From Streptomyces parvus (lineage in GTDB: Bacteria; Actinomycetota; Actinomycetes; Streptomycetales; Streptomycetaceae): DNA of 64,000 bases. The translations under genes were made by a program, and so were the position numbers. Of the stretch, positions 24,967-33,240 are shown in pieces. Positions within the stretch are counted from its first letter, which is position 1. Each line of letters opens with the position of its first letter. The DNA lies in the NCBI RefSeq assembly GCF_032121415.1, contig NZ_CP135079.1:1798001-1862000 (forward strand), read 5' to 3'. Below the pieces are notes generated by a model, which was not told the DNA's origin, did no database searches, and saw nothing but the letters and a program-made list of their open reading frames with translations.

Positions 24967-26586
24967 TCAGATGTGACCGACCCCGGCACCCGCCTCGGCG
25001 TTCTCACCGCGCTTGGTGAGGGTGGCGACGAGGGCGGCGACGACCGCGACACAGCCCGCGACGGTGAAGGCAAGACCCATGCCGGACATGAAGGTGTCGT
25101 GGATGACCCCGCCGATGCGGTCGACGACGTCCGGCGTCATGCCGGGAGCCTCGGAGAGCGCCTCGGTCGGGACCATGCCGAACTCGGCGGCCTCCTCCAG
25201 CTTCGGGTCGGGTGCGCCGGGCAGGCCCGCGCCCGCCCAGTTGTCCGCGAACTCGGCGCTGACCTTGGAGGACATGACCGCGCCGAGGACGGCGGTGCCG
25301 AGCGCGCCGCCGACCTGCATGGCGGCCTGCTGGAGACCGCCGGCCACGCCGGACAGCTCCATGGGCGCGTTGCCGACGATGACCTCGGTGGCGCCGACCA
25401 TGACCGGGGCGAGCCCGCAGCCGAGCAGGGCGAACCAGAGGGACATCGCGAAGGTGCCGGTGGACTCGCTGAGCGTGGTCATGCCGAACATCGCGGTGGC
25501 CGTGCAGACCATGCCGCCGACCAGCGGGACGCGCGGGCCGAACTTGGTGATGAGCAGACCGGCGACCGGCGAGGCGACGATCATCATGGCGGTCAGCGGC
25601 AGCAGGTGCAGACCGCTGTCGACCGGGCTGAGGCCGTGGACGCCCTGGAGGAAGAACGTCACGAAGAAGAGGCCGCCCATGAAGGCGAAGGCCATCAGCG
25701 TCATGAGGACGACGCCGGCCGTCAACGGGATGGAGCGGAACATCCCCAGCGGGACCAGGGGCTCACGGACCCTGGTCTCCCAGAAGCCGAAGATGATGAA
25801 GAGCACGATGGCGGAGGCCAGCCAGGCCCAGGTCCGCCCGTCGCCCCAGCCCCAGGACTCGCCAGCCTTGATGATGCCCCAGATGAGGGCGAACATCGCG
25901 CCCGAGAGCAGCACGATGCCGGGGATGTCGAAGGAGCGCGGCGCGTTCGCGGCGCGGTGGTCCCTGAGGATCACCAGGCCGAAGGCGACCGCCACGATGC
26001 CGACCGGCACGTTGATGAAGAAGACCGACTGCCAGCTGACGTGCTCGACGAGGAGACCGCCGACGATCGGGCCGCCCGCGGTGGAGGCTCCGATCACCAT
26101 GCCCCAGATGCCGATCGCCATGTTCAGCTTCTCGGCGGGGAAGGTGGCGCGCAGGAGGCCGAGCGCGGCCGGCATCAGCAGGGCGCCGAAGAGGCCCTGG
26201 AGCACCCGGAAGAGAACGACGAGGCCGATCTCCTTGGAGAAGCCGATGGCGGCGGACGAGACGGCGAAGCCGGCGATGCCGATGAGGAAGGTCTGCCGGT
26301 GGCCGAAGCGGTCGCCCAGCTTGCCCGCGGTGATGAGAGCCACCGCGAGGGCGAGCAGATAGCCGTTGGTGATCCACTGGACGTCGGCGAGCGAGGCGCC
26401 GAGGTCCTTCTGGATGGCGGGGTTGGCGATGGCGACGATGGTGCCGTCGAGGGCGACCATCATCACACCGATGGCGACGGCGAAGAGGGTCAGCCAGGGG
26501 TGGCCGCGAAGCCCCTTGACCGGGGCGGGTCCTGCGTTGTCTTCGGGCTCCCGCGGCGCCTTCTCGACGGTGGTCTGACTAGTCAT
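24967..26586 (-). CDS. DHA2 family (EmrB/QacA-type) multidrug efflux transporter
   Basis: A 539-residue, 14-segment major facilitator. Visible motifs are MVALDGTIVAIANPAIQKDL, the first-helix DHA2 motif, then GKLGDRFGHRQTF (motif A) and GGPIVGGLLVEHVSWQSVFF with INVPVGIVAV (motif C/D region). It exports drugs or toxic metabolites against the proton gradient. ATG 26586 is chosen because a promoter lies immediately upstream, making a leaderless transcript likely. A TetR gene is divergent across 128 bases, the classic arrangement for a drug-sensing repressor controlling its pump. The substrate is unknown. Confidence 0.92.
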   Translation of the reverse strand: MTSQTTVEKAPREPEDNAGPAPVKGLRGHPWLTLFAVAIGVMMVALDGTIVAIANPAIQKDLGASLADVQWITNGYLLALAVALITAGKLGDRFGHRQTFLIGIAGFAVSSAAIGFSKEIGLVVLFRVLQGLFGALLMPAALGLLRATFPAEKLNMAIGIWGMVIGASTAGGPIVGGLLVEHVSWQSVFFINVPVGIVAVAFGLVILRDHRAANAPRSFDIPGIVLLSGAMFALIWGIIKAGESWGWGDGRTWAWLASAIVLFIIFGFWETRVREPLVPLGMFRSIPLTAGVVLMTLMAFAFMGGLFFVTFFLQGVHGLSPVDSGLHLLPLTAMMIVASPVAGLLITKFGPRVPLVGGMVCTATAMFGMTTLSESTGTFAMSLWFALLGCGLAPVMVGATEVIVGNAPMELSGVAGGLQQAAMQVGGALGTAVLGAVMSSKVSAEFADNWAGAGLPGAPDPKLEEAAEFGMVPTEALSEAPGMTPDVVDRIGGVIHDTFMSGMGLAFTVAGCVAVVAALVATLTKRGENAEAGAGVGHI

Positions 26587-26593
26587 ACGGGGG

Positions 26594-26623
26594 AGACTAG
26601 TGACAGCCTCTGACAGTTGACAA
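26594..26623 (-). promoter_or_regulatory. Candidate leaderless promoter of the MFS gene
   Basis: On the minus strand TTGTCA (26618-26623) is followed after 18 bases by TAGTCT (26594-26599). The ATG begins seven bases after the -10, so transcription would start at or beside the A of ATG, as in leaderless Streptomyces genes. There is no Shine-Dalgarno sequence, in agreement. Confidence 0.55.
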
Positions 26624-26649
26624 ACCAATTCACAAGTCAGTAACTGTCA
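26611..26649. promoter_or_regulatory. Candidate TetR operator
   Basis: TGACAGTT (26611-26618) and its perfect inverse AACTGTCA (26642-26649) flank a 23-base spacer in the divergent gap, overlapping the -35 of the MFS promoter. Another TGACAG copy lies at 26601. This is a likely target of the adjacent TetR protein (inference). Confidence 0.5.
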
Positions 26650-26714
26650 CGTAGCTCACAGGAAGCTCACAGATATGCTGAGCTGGACAAACTCGGGAAA
26701 AGAGGGACCGGTAC

Positions 26715-27368
26715 GTGACCGACGGGCAGACAGTCGAGCCCCGACCCGGACTGCGTGAGCGCAAGAAGCAGCGCACCCGCGACGCCTTGTTGCGCGCCGC
26801 CCTCGAACTGTTCACCACCCAGGGGTACGACCGCACCACCGTCGACGAGATCGTCGACGCCGTGGAGGTCTCCCAGCGCACCTTCTTCCGCTACTTCGCG
26901 AGCAAGGAGGACGCCACCTTCGCCGTGCAGGACATGGTGGAGTCCCGTTTCATCGAGGAGCTGCGCCGGCGCCCCGCGCACGAAGCGCCCTTCGAGGCCA
27001 TGCGCCGAGCGGTGCTGTGCGCGTGGAACAGCATCGGCGAGGCGATCGAGGAGGTCATCACCGTCGACCTCCATATGCGCACCTACCAGATGATCGAGTC
27101 GACGCCCTCCCTGCTCGCCGCCCATATGCGGCGCGGCATCGCCCTGGAGAACCAGGTCGCCCGGCTGATCGCGGAGCGCGAGGGGCTGGACGTGGAGCGG
27201 GACCCCCGGCCGCGGGTGGCCGTCGCCGCGTTCTCCGGGGTGATGCGGGTGACCGGACAGCTGTGGGGGCAGGGGGTCGATCCGAGCGTGGAGGCGCTGC
27301 GCGATCTGACCGAGGAGTACCTCGACCAGCTCGTCCCCGCCCTCGCCCGCGACTGGCACGAGAGGTAG
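26715..27368 (+). CDS. TetR family transcriptional repressor
   Basis: A 217-residue regulator from GTG 26715. Residues about 15-65 form the helix-turn-helix unit (LRERKKQRTRDALLRAALEL, then TVDEIVDAVEVSQRTFFRYF), the standard TetR DNA-binding pattern ending in FFRYF. The remaining all-helical ligand-binding part ends in LVPALARDWHER. It is divergent from the DHA2 pump and almost certainly controls it. The operator candidate is in the gap. Ligand unknown. Confidence 0.93.
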   Translation: MTDGQTVEPRPGLRERKKQRTRDALLRAALELFTTQGYDRTTVDEIVDAVEVSQRTFFRYFASKEDATFAVQDMVESRFIEELRRRPAHEAPFEAMRRAVLCAWNSIGEAIEEVITVDLHMRTYQMIESTPSLLAAHMRRGIALENQVARLIAEREGLDVERDPRPRVAVAAFSGVMRVTGQLWGQGVDPSVEALRDLTEEYLDQLVPALARDWHER

Positions 27369-27486
27369 CGCAGCGGCGGGACCGCTGTGGCCCTCCGTGA
27401 GAAATCCCGGGTCAATCCTTCGCGGACGGGTGATGTACCTCACCCGAATCACGGTCGTCGGCAGGCGTCTCCTAGGGTGTGGCGCA

Positions 27487-28695
27487 GTGACTTCCTTCGA
27501 CACCTCCCCCACGTTGGCCGTATGGCGCGCGCTGCTCGCCGTAGCGGTGGTGTTCGTGATGCTGGCGACAACGGGCTGGAGCGCCGTACGCGATCACCAG
27601 GCCGACGGGCCCCGCGAGCTGGCGCTCGCCGCCTGGGCGCGGGACCGGATAGCGGGCCATTCGCTGCCGGAGGCCGACGCCCCCGCCTATCGGCTGGCCC
27701 ACTTCTTCGCCACCCTCACCGCAAGGCAGCGGTTCGCGCTCGCGGGAGAGTACCCCTCGGTGGTGGGGAATCTGAACGGCGCGCCGGTCACCCTGCGCTA
27801 CCACGCCAACCGGGTGGCCCTCGGGCAGGCGGTGGCCCTGGAGAAGGTGCGGGCGCACGACGCGAGGCTGTCGCCGGACGGGCGCGACGAGGCGCGGGCC
27901 CGGCTCGACCGGTTCCGTTCACTGCTCAAGGGCGATCGGCAGATCCTGGCCTTCGACCCGTCCGGGAGGGGCCGGGCGGCCGAGGTGTTCGGCGATCTCG
28001 ACCGGGCCTCCCGGGTCTCCGTCGTCGTCCCGGGCGTCGACACCCATCTGCTGACCCTGGAGCGCAGCACGCGCAGATACGCGGCCCCCGTCGGCATGGC
28101 CAAGTCCCTGTACGGGGCGGAGCGCTCGGCCTCACCGGGCACCCGTACGGCGGTCATCGCATGGGCCGACTACACCGCCCCGGCCGGTCTCGGCATGGAC
28201 GCGGCGCTGGGCGGGCTCGCGGCGGGCGGCGCGATCCGGCTGAACGCGATGGTCGGCGCGCTGCCCGGCACCTCGAAGGTCTCGCTGTTCTGCCACAGCT
28301 ACGGCTCCGTCGTGTGCGGGGTGGCCGCGCACCGGGCCCCCGACCGGGTGGCCGACATCGCGGTCGCGGGCAGTCCCGGTATGCGGGCCGCCACCGCCGG
28401 GCAGTTGGAGACCGGCGCCCGGATCTGGGCGACGCGGGACGGGGACGACTGGATCGGGGACGTGCCGCACATGGAGTTCGGCGGGATCGGTCACGGGGCC
28501 GACCCGGTCGACCCGGCGTTCGGTGCGCGGATCGTCTCGGCGGCCGGGGCCGCCGGGCACAGCGGCTACTTCGCACCGGGCACCGAGAGCCTCGACAACT
28601 TCGCCGCGATCGGCGTCGGAGCCTACGGATCGGTCAGCTGCGCGAGCGCCGACAGCACATGCCACAGCGGTATTTCCGGCGGGCAGGACGGCTGA
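27487..28695 (+). CDS. DUF1023-type alpha/beta hydrolase (membrane-anchored)
   Basis: A 402-residue protein from GTG 27487. A TAGGGT box lies at 27473-27478, so a leaderless start is likely. A single hydrophobic segment (LAVWRALLAVAVVFVMLATT) anchors it. The hydrolase part has LSLFCHSYGSVVCGVAAHRA, the nucleophile elbow with Ser in H-S-Y-G-S, and later GIGHGADPVDPAFGARIVSA and HSGYFAPGTESL with His near the end. It is closely related to the paralogue at 32107-33240. DUF1023 hydrolases are common secreted or anchored actinobacterial enzymes of unknown substrate. A GGGTGA...TCACCC inverted repeat lies at 27429-27446 upstream. Confidence 0.87.
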   Translation: MTSFDTSPTLAVWRALLAVAVVFVMLATTGWSAVRDHQADGPRELALAAWARDRIAGHSLPEADAPAYRLAHFFATLTARQRFALAGEYPSVVGNLNGAPVTLRYHANRVALGQAVALEKVRAHDARLSPDGRDEARARLDRFRSLLKGDRQILAFDPSGRGRAAEVFGDLDRASRVSVVVPGVDTHLLTLERSTRRYAAPVGMAKSLYGAERSASPGTRTAVIAWADYTAPAGLGMDAALGGLAAGGAIRLNAMVGALPGTSKVSLFCHSYGSVVCGVAAHRAPDRVADIAVAGSPGMRAATAGQLETGARIWATRDGDDWIGDVPHMEFGGIGHGADPVDPAFGARIVSAAGAAGHSGYFAPGTESLDNFAAIGVGAYGSVSCASADSTCHSGISGGQDG

Positions 28696-28781
28696 CGCGC
28701 GTAGAGGAGCGTGCCGGGCCGAAAAATTGGGACGTACTTCGAGGGGGGACGTGCGGGACTGTGCCGCATACGATGAGGCAC

Positions 28782-29750
28782 ATGGGTGATGTGCTGGCCG
28801 GAATTCATGCCACCTGGGAGTTCGACACCGACTCCGTGCTCATCCGCTTCGAACGGGGCATCCGCACACCGAAGCTCTTCCAGAGCCTGCGGGAACGCCG
28901 CATCCCGTATGCGGCGCTGTCGTCGGTGACGCTGACCCCCGGCAAGCGGGGCACGGTGGTTCTGCGTGCCGTGCCGAGGGCGGGTGCCGATCCTCTGGTG
29001 GAGGCTGCCTCCGGGCAGCTCAAGGAGGGGTGCGACCCCTATCGCCTGGTGCTTCCGGCGGAACGGGAGGTGCTCGCCGAGTACTACGCGGACGAGTTGC
29101 GGGCCCTGCTGGACCCGGAGTGCGACGAGCCCGCCGACCGCTTCCTGGTGGCCGCCCCCGAGGCCCCGATGAACTTCAAGGCGTACGACGGCCGGGCCAG
29201 CTTCGACGGCGAGCGGATCTCCTTCCGGTGGTCCTGGACCGGGGCCTCCAGCGCCAAGTGGAAGGCCGGCGACCAGACCTTCAAGGTGAGCGAGTTGGCC
29301 GGAATCGTATGGCGCTCGCCCGAGGCGCTCGACGGCTATCTGCGGCTGCTGCTCCGCGCGGCGGCCCCGGTCGACCACCGCACCGGCGGCAGCCTGGGCG
29401 ATCTGCACGGCCCCGGCGGCTCCGGGAGCGCGGACGGCGCGAGCGCCGACGGGGTGCCCGTGGCGGCTCCCGTCACCCGGGCCGCGGACCAGGATCCGGC
29501 CGCCGTGCTGTTCGGCCTGGGCTACGGGCCGGTGCACGAGTCGCTGCCCTTCGCCGCCGCCGTCCTGGAATCCGTACGCCGCACCCAGCCCGCGCCCGCC
29601 GCCTCCGCCCCGGCCCTGGTGAACGCAGGCCGGCGCGATCCCGCGGACATCGCCGAGCGGATACACCACCTCGGCGAGCTGCACCAGGCCGGACTGGTGA
29701 CGGACGCCGAGTACACCGCGAAGAAGGCCCAGCTGCTCGCGGAGCTGTGA
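28782..29750 (+). CDS. DUF4429 and SHOCT domain protein
   Basis: A 322-residue cytosolic protein from ATG 28782 (GAGG upstream; ATG 28773 is an alternative). Residues about 8-100 are the first DUF4429 repeat (ATWEFDTDSVLIRFERGIRT). Residues about 125-190 are a second (FKAYDGRASFDGERISFRW). The last 36 residues, DIAERIHHLGELHQAGLVTD, are the SHOCT motif. DUF4429 is a pleckstrin-like fold found with stress and membrane proteins; SHOCT is a short C-terminal oligomerisation helix. No enzymatic motif is present. It follows the hydrolase gene by 86 bases and could be co-transcribed. Confidence 0.88.
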   Translation: MGDVLAGIHATWEFDTDSVLIRFERGIRTPKLFQSLRERRIPYAALSSVTLTPGKRGTVVLRAVPRAGADPLVEAASGQLKEGCDPYRLVLPAEREVLAEYYADELRALLDPECDEPADRFLVAAPEAPMNFKAYDGRASFDGERISFRWSWTGASSAKWKAGDQTFKVSELAGIVWRSPEALDGYLRLLLRAAAPVDHRTGGSLGDLHGPGGSGSADGASADGVPVAAPVTRAADQDPAAVLFGLGYGPVHESLPFAAAVLESVRRTQPAPAASAPALVNAGRRDPADIAERIHHLGELHQAGLVTDAEYTAKKAQLLAEL

Positions 29751-29907
29751 GCCGGTACAGGGCTTGCCCCGCACGCCGTGCCGTGACCGGACGCGGCTCG
29801 CCGAGCCGTGACTCCGCGACCCCGTACCGGAGTATGAGGCGATCCGGCCGGGTCGGAACCCCGGTATGACGCCCGAGGGGTCTTCACCTGCCTAGGCTGA
29901 CCGGGCC

Positions 29908-31257
29908 ATGGCCACTTCTCCTTCCCCCTCCCCCGCCGGGCCCCCGCCGCCCGCCGACGGCCTGCTGAGCGCCGCCCGCCGCAACCTGCGCGAGCTGGCC
30001 CACGGGCTGTCCCACGTGTCCCATCCGTCCACCCCGTTGCTGGCGGACGCTCCGCGGCGGTGGCAGCGGCTGCTGCCGTACGTCGTGGTGCTCGCCCTGG
30101 CCGCGACCTTCATCCCGGTCACCATCACCGTCCTGGCCTCGCAGTACGGTGTGCCGGGCGCGCTGGCCGGGGCGCTCGGGGTGGCCCAGGCGGCCCCGTT
30201 GCTGATGCTCGCCCACCGGCCCCTCCAGGCGTGGTGGATCGTCTTCCCGGCCGACATCGTGGGCGCGCTGGTGCTGCTGGCCCACGATCCCGGGCGGCAC
30301 GACACCTGGCCGTGGCCCCCGCCGACCCTCGTCGCCTACCTCTTCCTGCTGCTGGCCCTCGGCCTGCGCGAGACCCGGCGGACCGTCGTCGCGGTGTGGG
30401 CGGTGACGGCCGCCGCCGGGGCGGTCCTGCATCTGATCGCGCCCTCGGACCGCGCCACCGGCAGCGCCCTGCTGCTGCCGATCCTCGGCGTGGTGGTCCT
30501 GGTGATCGGCGCGGCGGTACGGGAGAGGGGCGAGGCGACCCGGCGGCTGGCCGAGCAGGAGACGATCAGCGAGGCGGAGCGGGCGCAGCGCACGCTGCTG
30601 GAGGAGCGGACGCGGATCGCCCGTGAGCTGCACGACGTGGTCGCGCACCACATGTCGGTGATCACTGTGCAGGCGGACTCCGCGCCGTACCGGATCTCCG
30701 GTCTCTCGGAGCCCGCGCAGGAGGAGTTCGCCTCCATCGCGGCGGCGGCGCGGGAGTCGCTCGGCGAGATGCGGCGGCTGCTGTCGGTGCTGCGCAGCGA
30801 CGGCACCGAGGGCGACCGGGCCCCGCAGCCGGGACTGGACCGGCTCCAGCAGCTGGTGGAGGCGACGGTACGGGCCGGGCTGCCGGTGGAGCTGTCGCTG
30901 GCCGCGGATCCGGGCGAGGTGCCGTCGGCGGTGGATCTGTCGGCGTACCGGATCGTGCAGGAGGCGCTGGCCAACGTGGTACGGCACGCACCCGGGGCGC
31001 GCACCCGGGTCTCGGTCCGGGCCGCTGCCGGCCATCTCAACGTCCTCGTGGTCAACGGGCCCGCGCCGAAGCCCGCTTCGCCGCTGGAGAGCGCCGGGAC
31101 CGGGCACGGGCTGGTGGGGATGCGCGAGCGCGTACGGTTGACCGGCGGCACGCTGGACACCGGGCCGCTGCCCGACGGCGGGTTCCGGGTGGCCGCCCGG
31201 ATGCCGCTGCCCCCGGCGGACTCGCCGTCCGTACCACCTGCTTCGGAGGATCTGTGA
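29908..31257 (+). CDS. Sensor histidine kinase, NarL/DesK type
   Basis: A 449-residue membrane kinase. Five to six hydrophobic segments occupy residues about 50-205. A coiled linker (ERGEATRRLAEQETISEAER) leads to the HisKA_3 dimerisation helix with phospho-acceptor H242 in TRIARELHDVVAHHMSV. The ATPase part has QEALANVVRHAPG (N-box) and GHGLVGMRERVRLTGG. ATG 29908 lies nine bases after a TAGGCT box (29893-29898), so the transcript may be nearly leaderless. It is coupled to the response regulator by a GTGA overlap and is not linked to a recognisable target gene. Confidence 0.93.
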   Translation: MATSPSPSPAGPPPPADGLLSAARRNLRELAHGLSHVSHPSTPLLADAPRRWQRLLPYVVVLALAATFIPVTITVLASQYGVPGALAGALGVAQAAPLLMLAHRPLQAWWIVFPADIVGALVLLAHDPGRHDTWPWPPPTLVAYLFLLLALGLRETRRTVVAVWAVTAAAGAVLHLIAPSDRATGSALLLPILGVVVLVIGAAVRERGEATRRLAEQETISEAERAQRTLLEERTRIARELHDVVAHHMSVITVQADSAPYRISGLSEPAQEEFASIAAAARESLGEMRRLLSVLRSDGTEGDRAPQPGLDRLQQLVEATVRAGLPVELSLAADPGEVPSAVDLSAYRIVQEALANVVRHAPGARTRVSVRAAAGHLNVLVVNGPAPKPASPLESAGTGHGLVGMRERVRLTGGTLDTGPLPDGGFRVAARMPLPPADSPSVPPASEDL

Positions 31258-31943
31258 CCATCCGCGTGATCATCGTCGACGACCAGGCCATGGTACGCGC
31301 CGGGTTCGCGGCGCTGCTGGCGGCGCAGAGCGACATCGACGTGGTGGGCGAGGCGGCGGACGGCCGCCAGGGCGTGGACGTCAGCCGCAACCAGCATCCC
31401 GACGTGGTCCTGATGGACGTGCGGATGCCGGAGATGGACGGGCTGGCCGCCGCCCGTGAGCTGTTGAACCCGCCGGTGGGGGTGGTGCACCGGCCGAAGG
31501 TCCTGATGCTGACGACGTTCGACGTGGACGACTACGTGTACGAGGCGCTGCGCGCGGGGGCGTCCGGCTTCCTGCTGAAGGACGCGCCGCCCGCCGATCT
31601 GATCGCGGCGGTACGGGTGGTGGCGGCCGGGGACGCGCTGCTCGCGCCCTCGGTGACCCGGCGGCTGATCGCGGACTTCGCGGCGCAGCGTCCCGCCGGG
31701 GCGACGCGCACCGGGCAGGCGCTCCGGCTGAACGGGCTGACGCCGCGCGAGAGCGAGGTGCTGGAGCTGATCGCCCGGGGGCTGTCGAACCAGGAGATCG
31801 CGGGGCGGCTCGTGCTGGCCGAGCAGACCGTCAAGACGCACATCGGGCGGGTGCTGGCCAAGCTGGATCTACGGGACCGGGCGCAGGCGGTCATCTTCGC
31901 GTACGAGTCGGGGCTGGTGACGCCGGGGGACGCGGGGGCGTAG
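31254..31943 (+). CDS. LuxR/NarL-type response regulator
   Basis: A 229-residue partner of the upstream kinase. The receiver domain has DD at 9-10, phospho-acceptor D55 in DVVLMDVRMPEMDG, and K near 107 in GFLLKDAPPADL. The DNA-binding LuxR domain is LTPRESEVLELIARGLSNQE and AEQTVKTHIGRVLAKLDLRD. GTG 31254 overlaps the kinase stop by four bases. The gene is followed by a 163-base gap and a DUF1023 hydrolase. The two hydrolase paralogues flank this pair, which may indicate the regulated targets (inference). Confidence 0.93.
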   Translation: MTIRVIIVDDQAMVRAGFAALLAAQSDIDVVGEAADGRQGVDVSRNQHPDVVLMDVRMPEMDGLAAARELLNPPVGVVHRPKVLMLTTFDVDDYVYEALRAGASGFLLKDAPPADLIAAVRVVAAGDALLAPSVTRRLIADFAAQRPAGATRTGQALRLNGLTPRESEVLELIARGLSNQEIAGRLVLAEQTVKTHIGRVLAKLDLRDRAQAVIFAYESGLVTPGDAGA

Positions 31944-32106
31944 CCGTCCGGGGCTCCTCCCACCCGGCCGTACGGGATTCCTCATCCACCCCCTACCCCG
32001 GTATCACCCCGCAGTTGGCTCCCCGGTGTGACGTGGCGTCACCCGTCCTCTTCCTACCTTCCTCCCGGTCGCACCGGTCGGTGCGGATCCGGAGAGGGAG
32101 GGCACG

Positions 32107-33240
32107 ATGCGCCGATACGCGAGAACCCTGGTCGCGTTCGCACTGGCCACCAGCGTGGCGGCAGGAAGCACCGGCTGGGTTTCGGGGGGTGCGCAGCAGG
32201 CGCTGACCGGGCCGCCGCCGGGCAGTGCGCAGTGGCGGGAGGACCCGGTACTGGGCACAGAGCTGCCTGATCCGGAGCGCGCCACGCCTGCCGAAGTCGC
32301 GCGGTTCTTCGCCGGGTTGGACACCGCCGAACAGCAACTGCTGCTGGTGCGGCATCCGTCCGTCGTCGGGAACCTCGACGGGGCGCCGCTGGAACTGCGC
32401 TACCGCGCCAACTCCCTTGCCCTGACCGCCGAGGACGCTCCCCGCTACCGTTCGCTCGCCGCTCCCGGCCGGCAGATCCTCGCGTTCGACCCGCGCGGAC
32501 GCGGCCAGGTCGCCGAGGTCTTCGGGGACCTGCGCACCGCGCAGCGCGTCTCCGTGGTGGTGCCCGGGTCCGACAACGACGCCGGGACCTTCGACCGGAA
32601 GGTCGCCGCGCACGGGGCCCCGCCCGGGATGGCCAGGACCCTGCACACGGCGGCCGGTCCGGGGACGGCCGTCATCGCGTGGGTCGGGTACACCACGCCG
32701 GTGGGCGTCGGCATCGACGCGGCCACCGGCAGTCTCGCGGAGGCGGGCGCCGGGCGGCTGACCCGGTTCGCACAGGGGCTGACGGCGGACGGGCTGCCCG
32801 AGCCCGCCGTGTTCTGTCACAGCTACGGCTCCGTCGTCTGCGGGATCGCCGCACACCGCCTCCCCGCCACCGACCTGGTGGTCCTCGGCTCCCCCGGCAT
32901 GCGGGCGGACGATGCCGCGGGGCTGCGGACGAAGGCGCGGGTGTGGGCGGCGAAGGACCCGACCGACTGGATCGACAACGTGCCGAACGTGCGCTTCGCG
33001 GGTCTCGGCCACGGCACGGACCCGACCGATCCGGTGTTCGGCGCCCGCCGTGTACCGGCGGACGAGGCCCGGGGCCACGCCGGCTACTTCGCGCCGGGAA
33101 CGGATTCGCTGCGGGCCTTCGCCGCCATCGCGCGGGGAACGGCCACGCGGGAAGGCGCACGGATCCCGGCGGACGCACAGGTACTGGCAGGCCCACCGGT
33201 TCCGGCGGACGAGCAGGTCCTGGAAGGGGCGGTCCGATGA
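32107..33240 (+). CDS. DUF1023-type alpha/beta hydrolase, secreted
   Basis: A 377-residue paralogue of the 27487-28695 gene with a signal peptide (TLVAFALATSVAAGSTGWVS). The nucleophile elbow is PAVFCHSYGSVVCGIAAHRL, and the C-terminal HAGYFAPGTDSLRAFAAIAR matches the paralogue. Shared segments also include LVRHPSVVGNLDGAPLELRY and GQVAEVFGDL. A C-terminal extension with ADAQVLAGPPVPADEQVLEG has a short internal repeat (PADxQVL). ATG 32107 is preceded by AGAGGGAGG. Its stop overlaps the acyltransferase ATG (ATGA), so the two are coupled. Confidence 0.87.
   Translation: MRRYARTLVAFALATSVAAGSTGWVSGGAQQALTGPPPGSAQWREDPVLGTELPDPERATPAEVARFFAGLDTAEQQLLLVRHPSVVGNLDGAPLELRYRANSLALTAEDAPRYRSLAAPGRQILAFDPRGRGQVAEVFGDLRTAQRVSVVVPGSDNDAGTFDRKVAAHGAPPGMARTLHTAAGPGTAVIAWVGYTTPVGVGIDAATGSLAEAGAGRLTRFAQGLTADGLPEPAVFCHSYGSVVCGIAAHRLPATDLVVLGSPGMRADDAAGLRTKARVWAAKDPTDWIDNVPNVRFAGLGHGTDPTDPVFGARRVPADEARGHAGYFAPGTDSLRAFAAIARGTATREGARIPADAQVLAGPPVPADEQVLEGAVR

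Noticed and set aside
24967-26586. MFS start at the first in-frame codon 26628
   Set aside because: The promoter and -10 at 26594-26599 lie between 26628 and 26586, so the upstream codon would not be transcribed.
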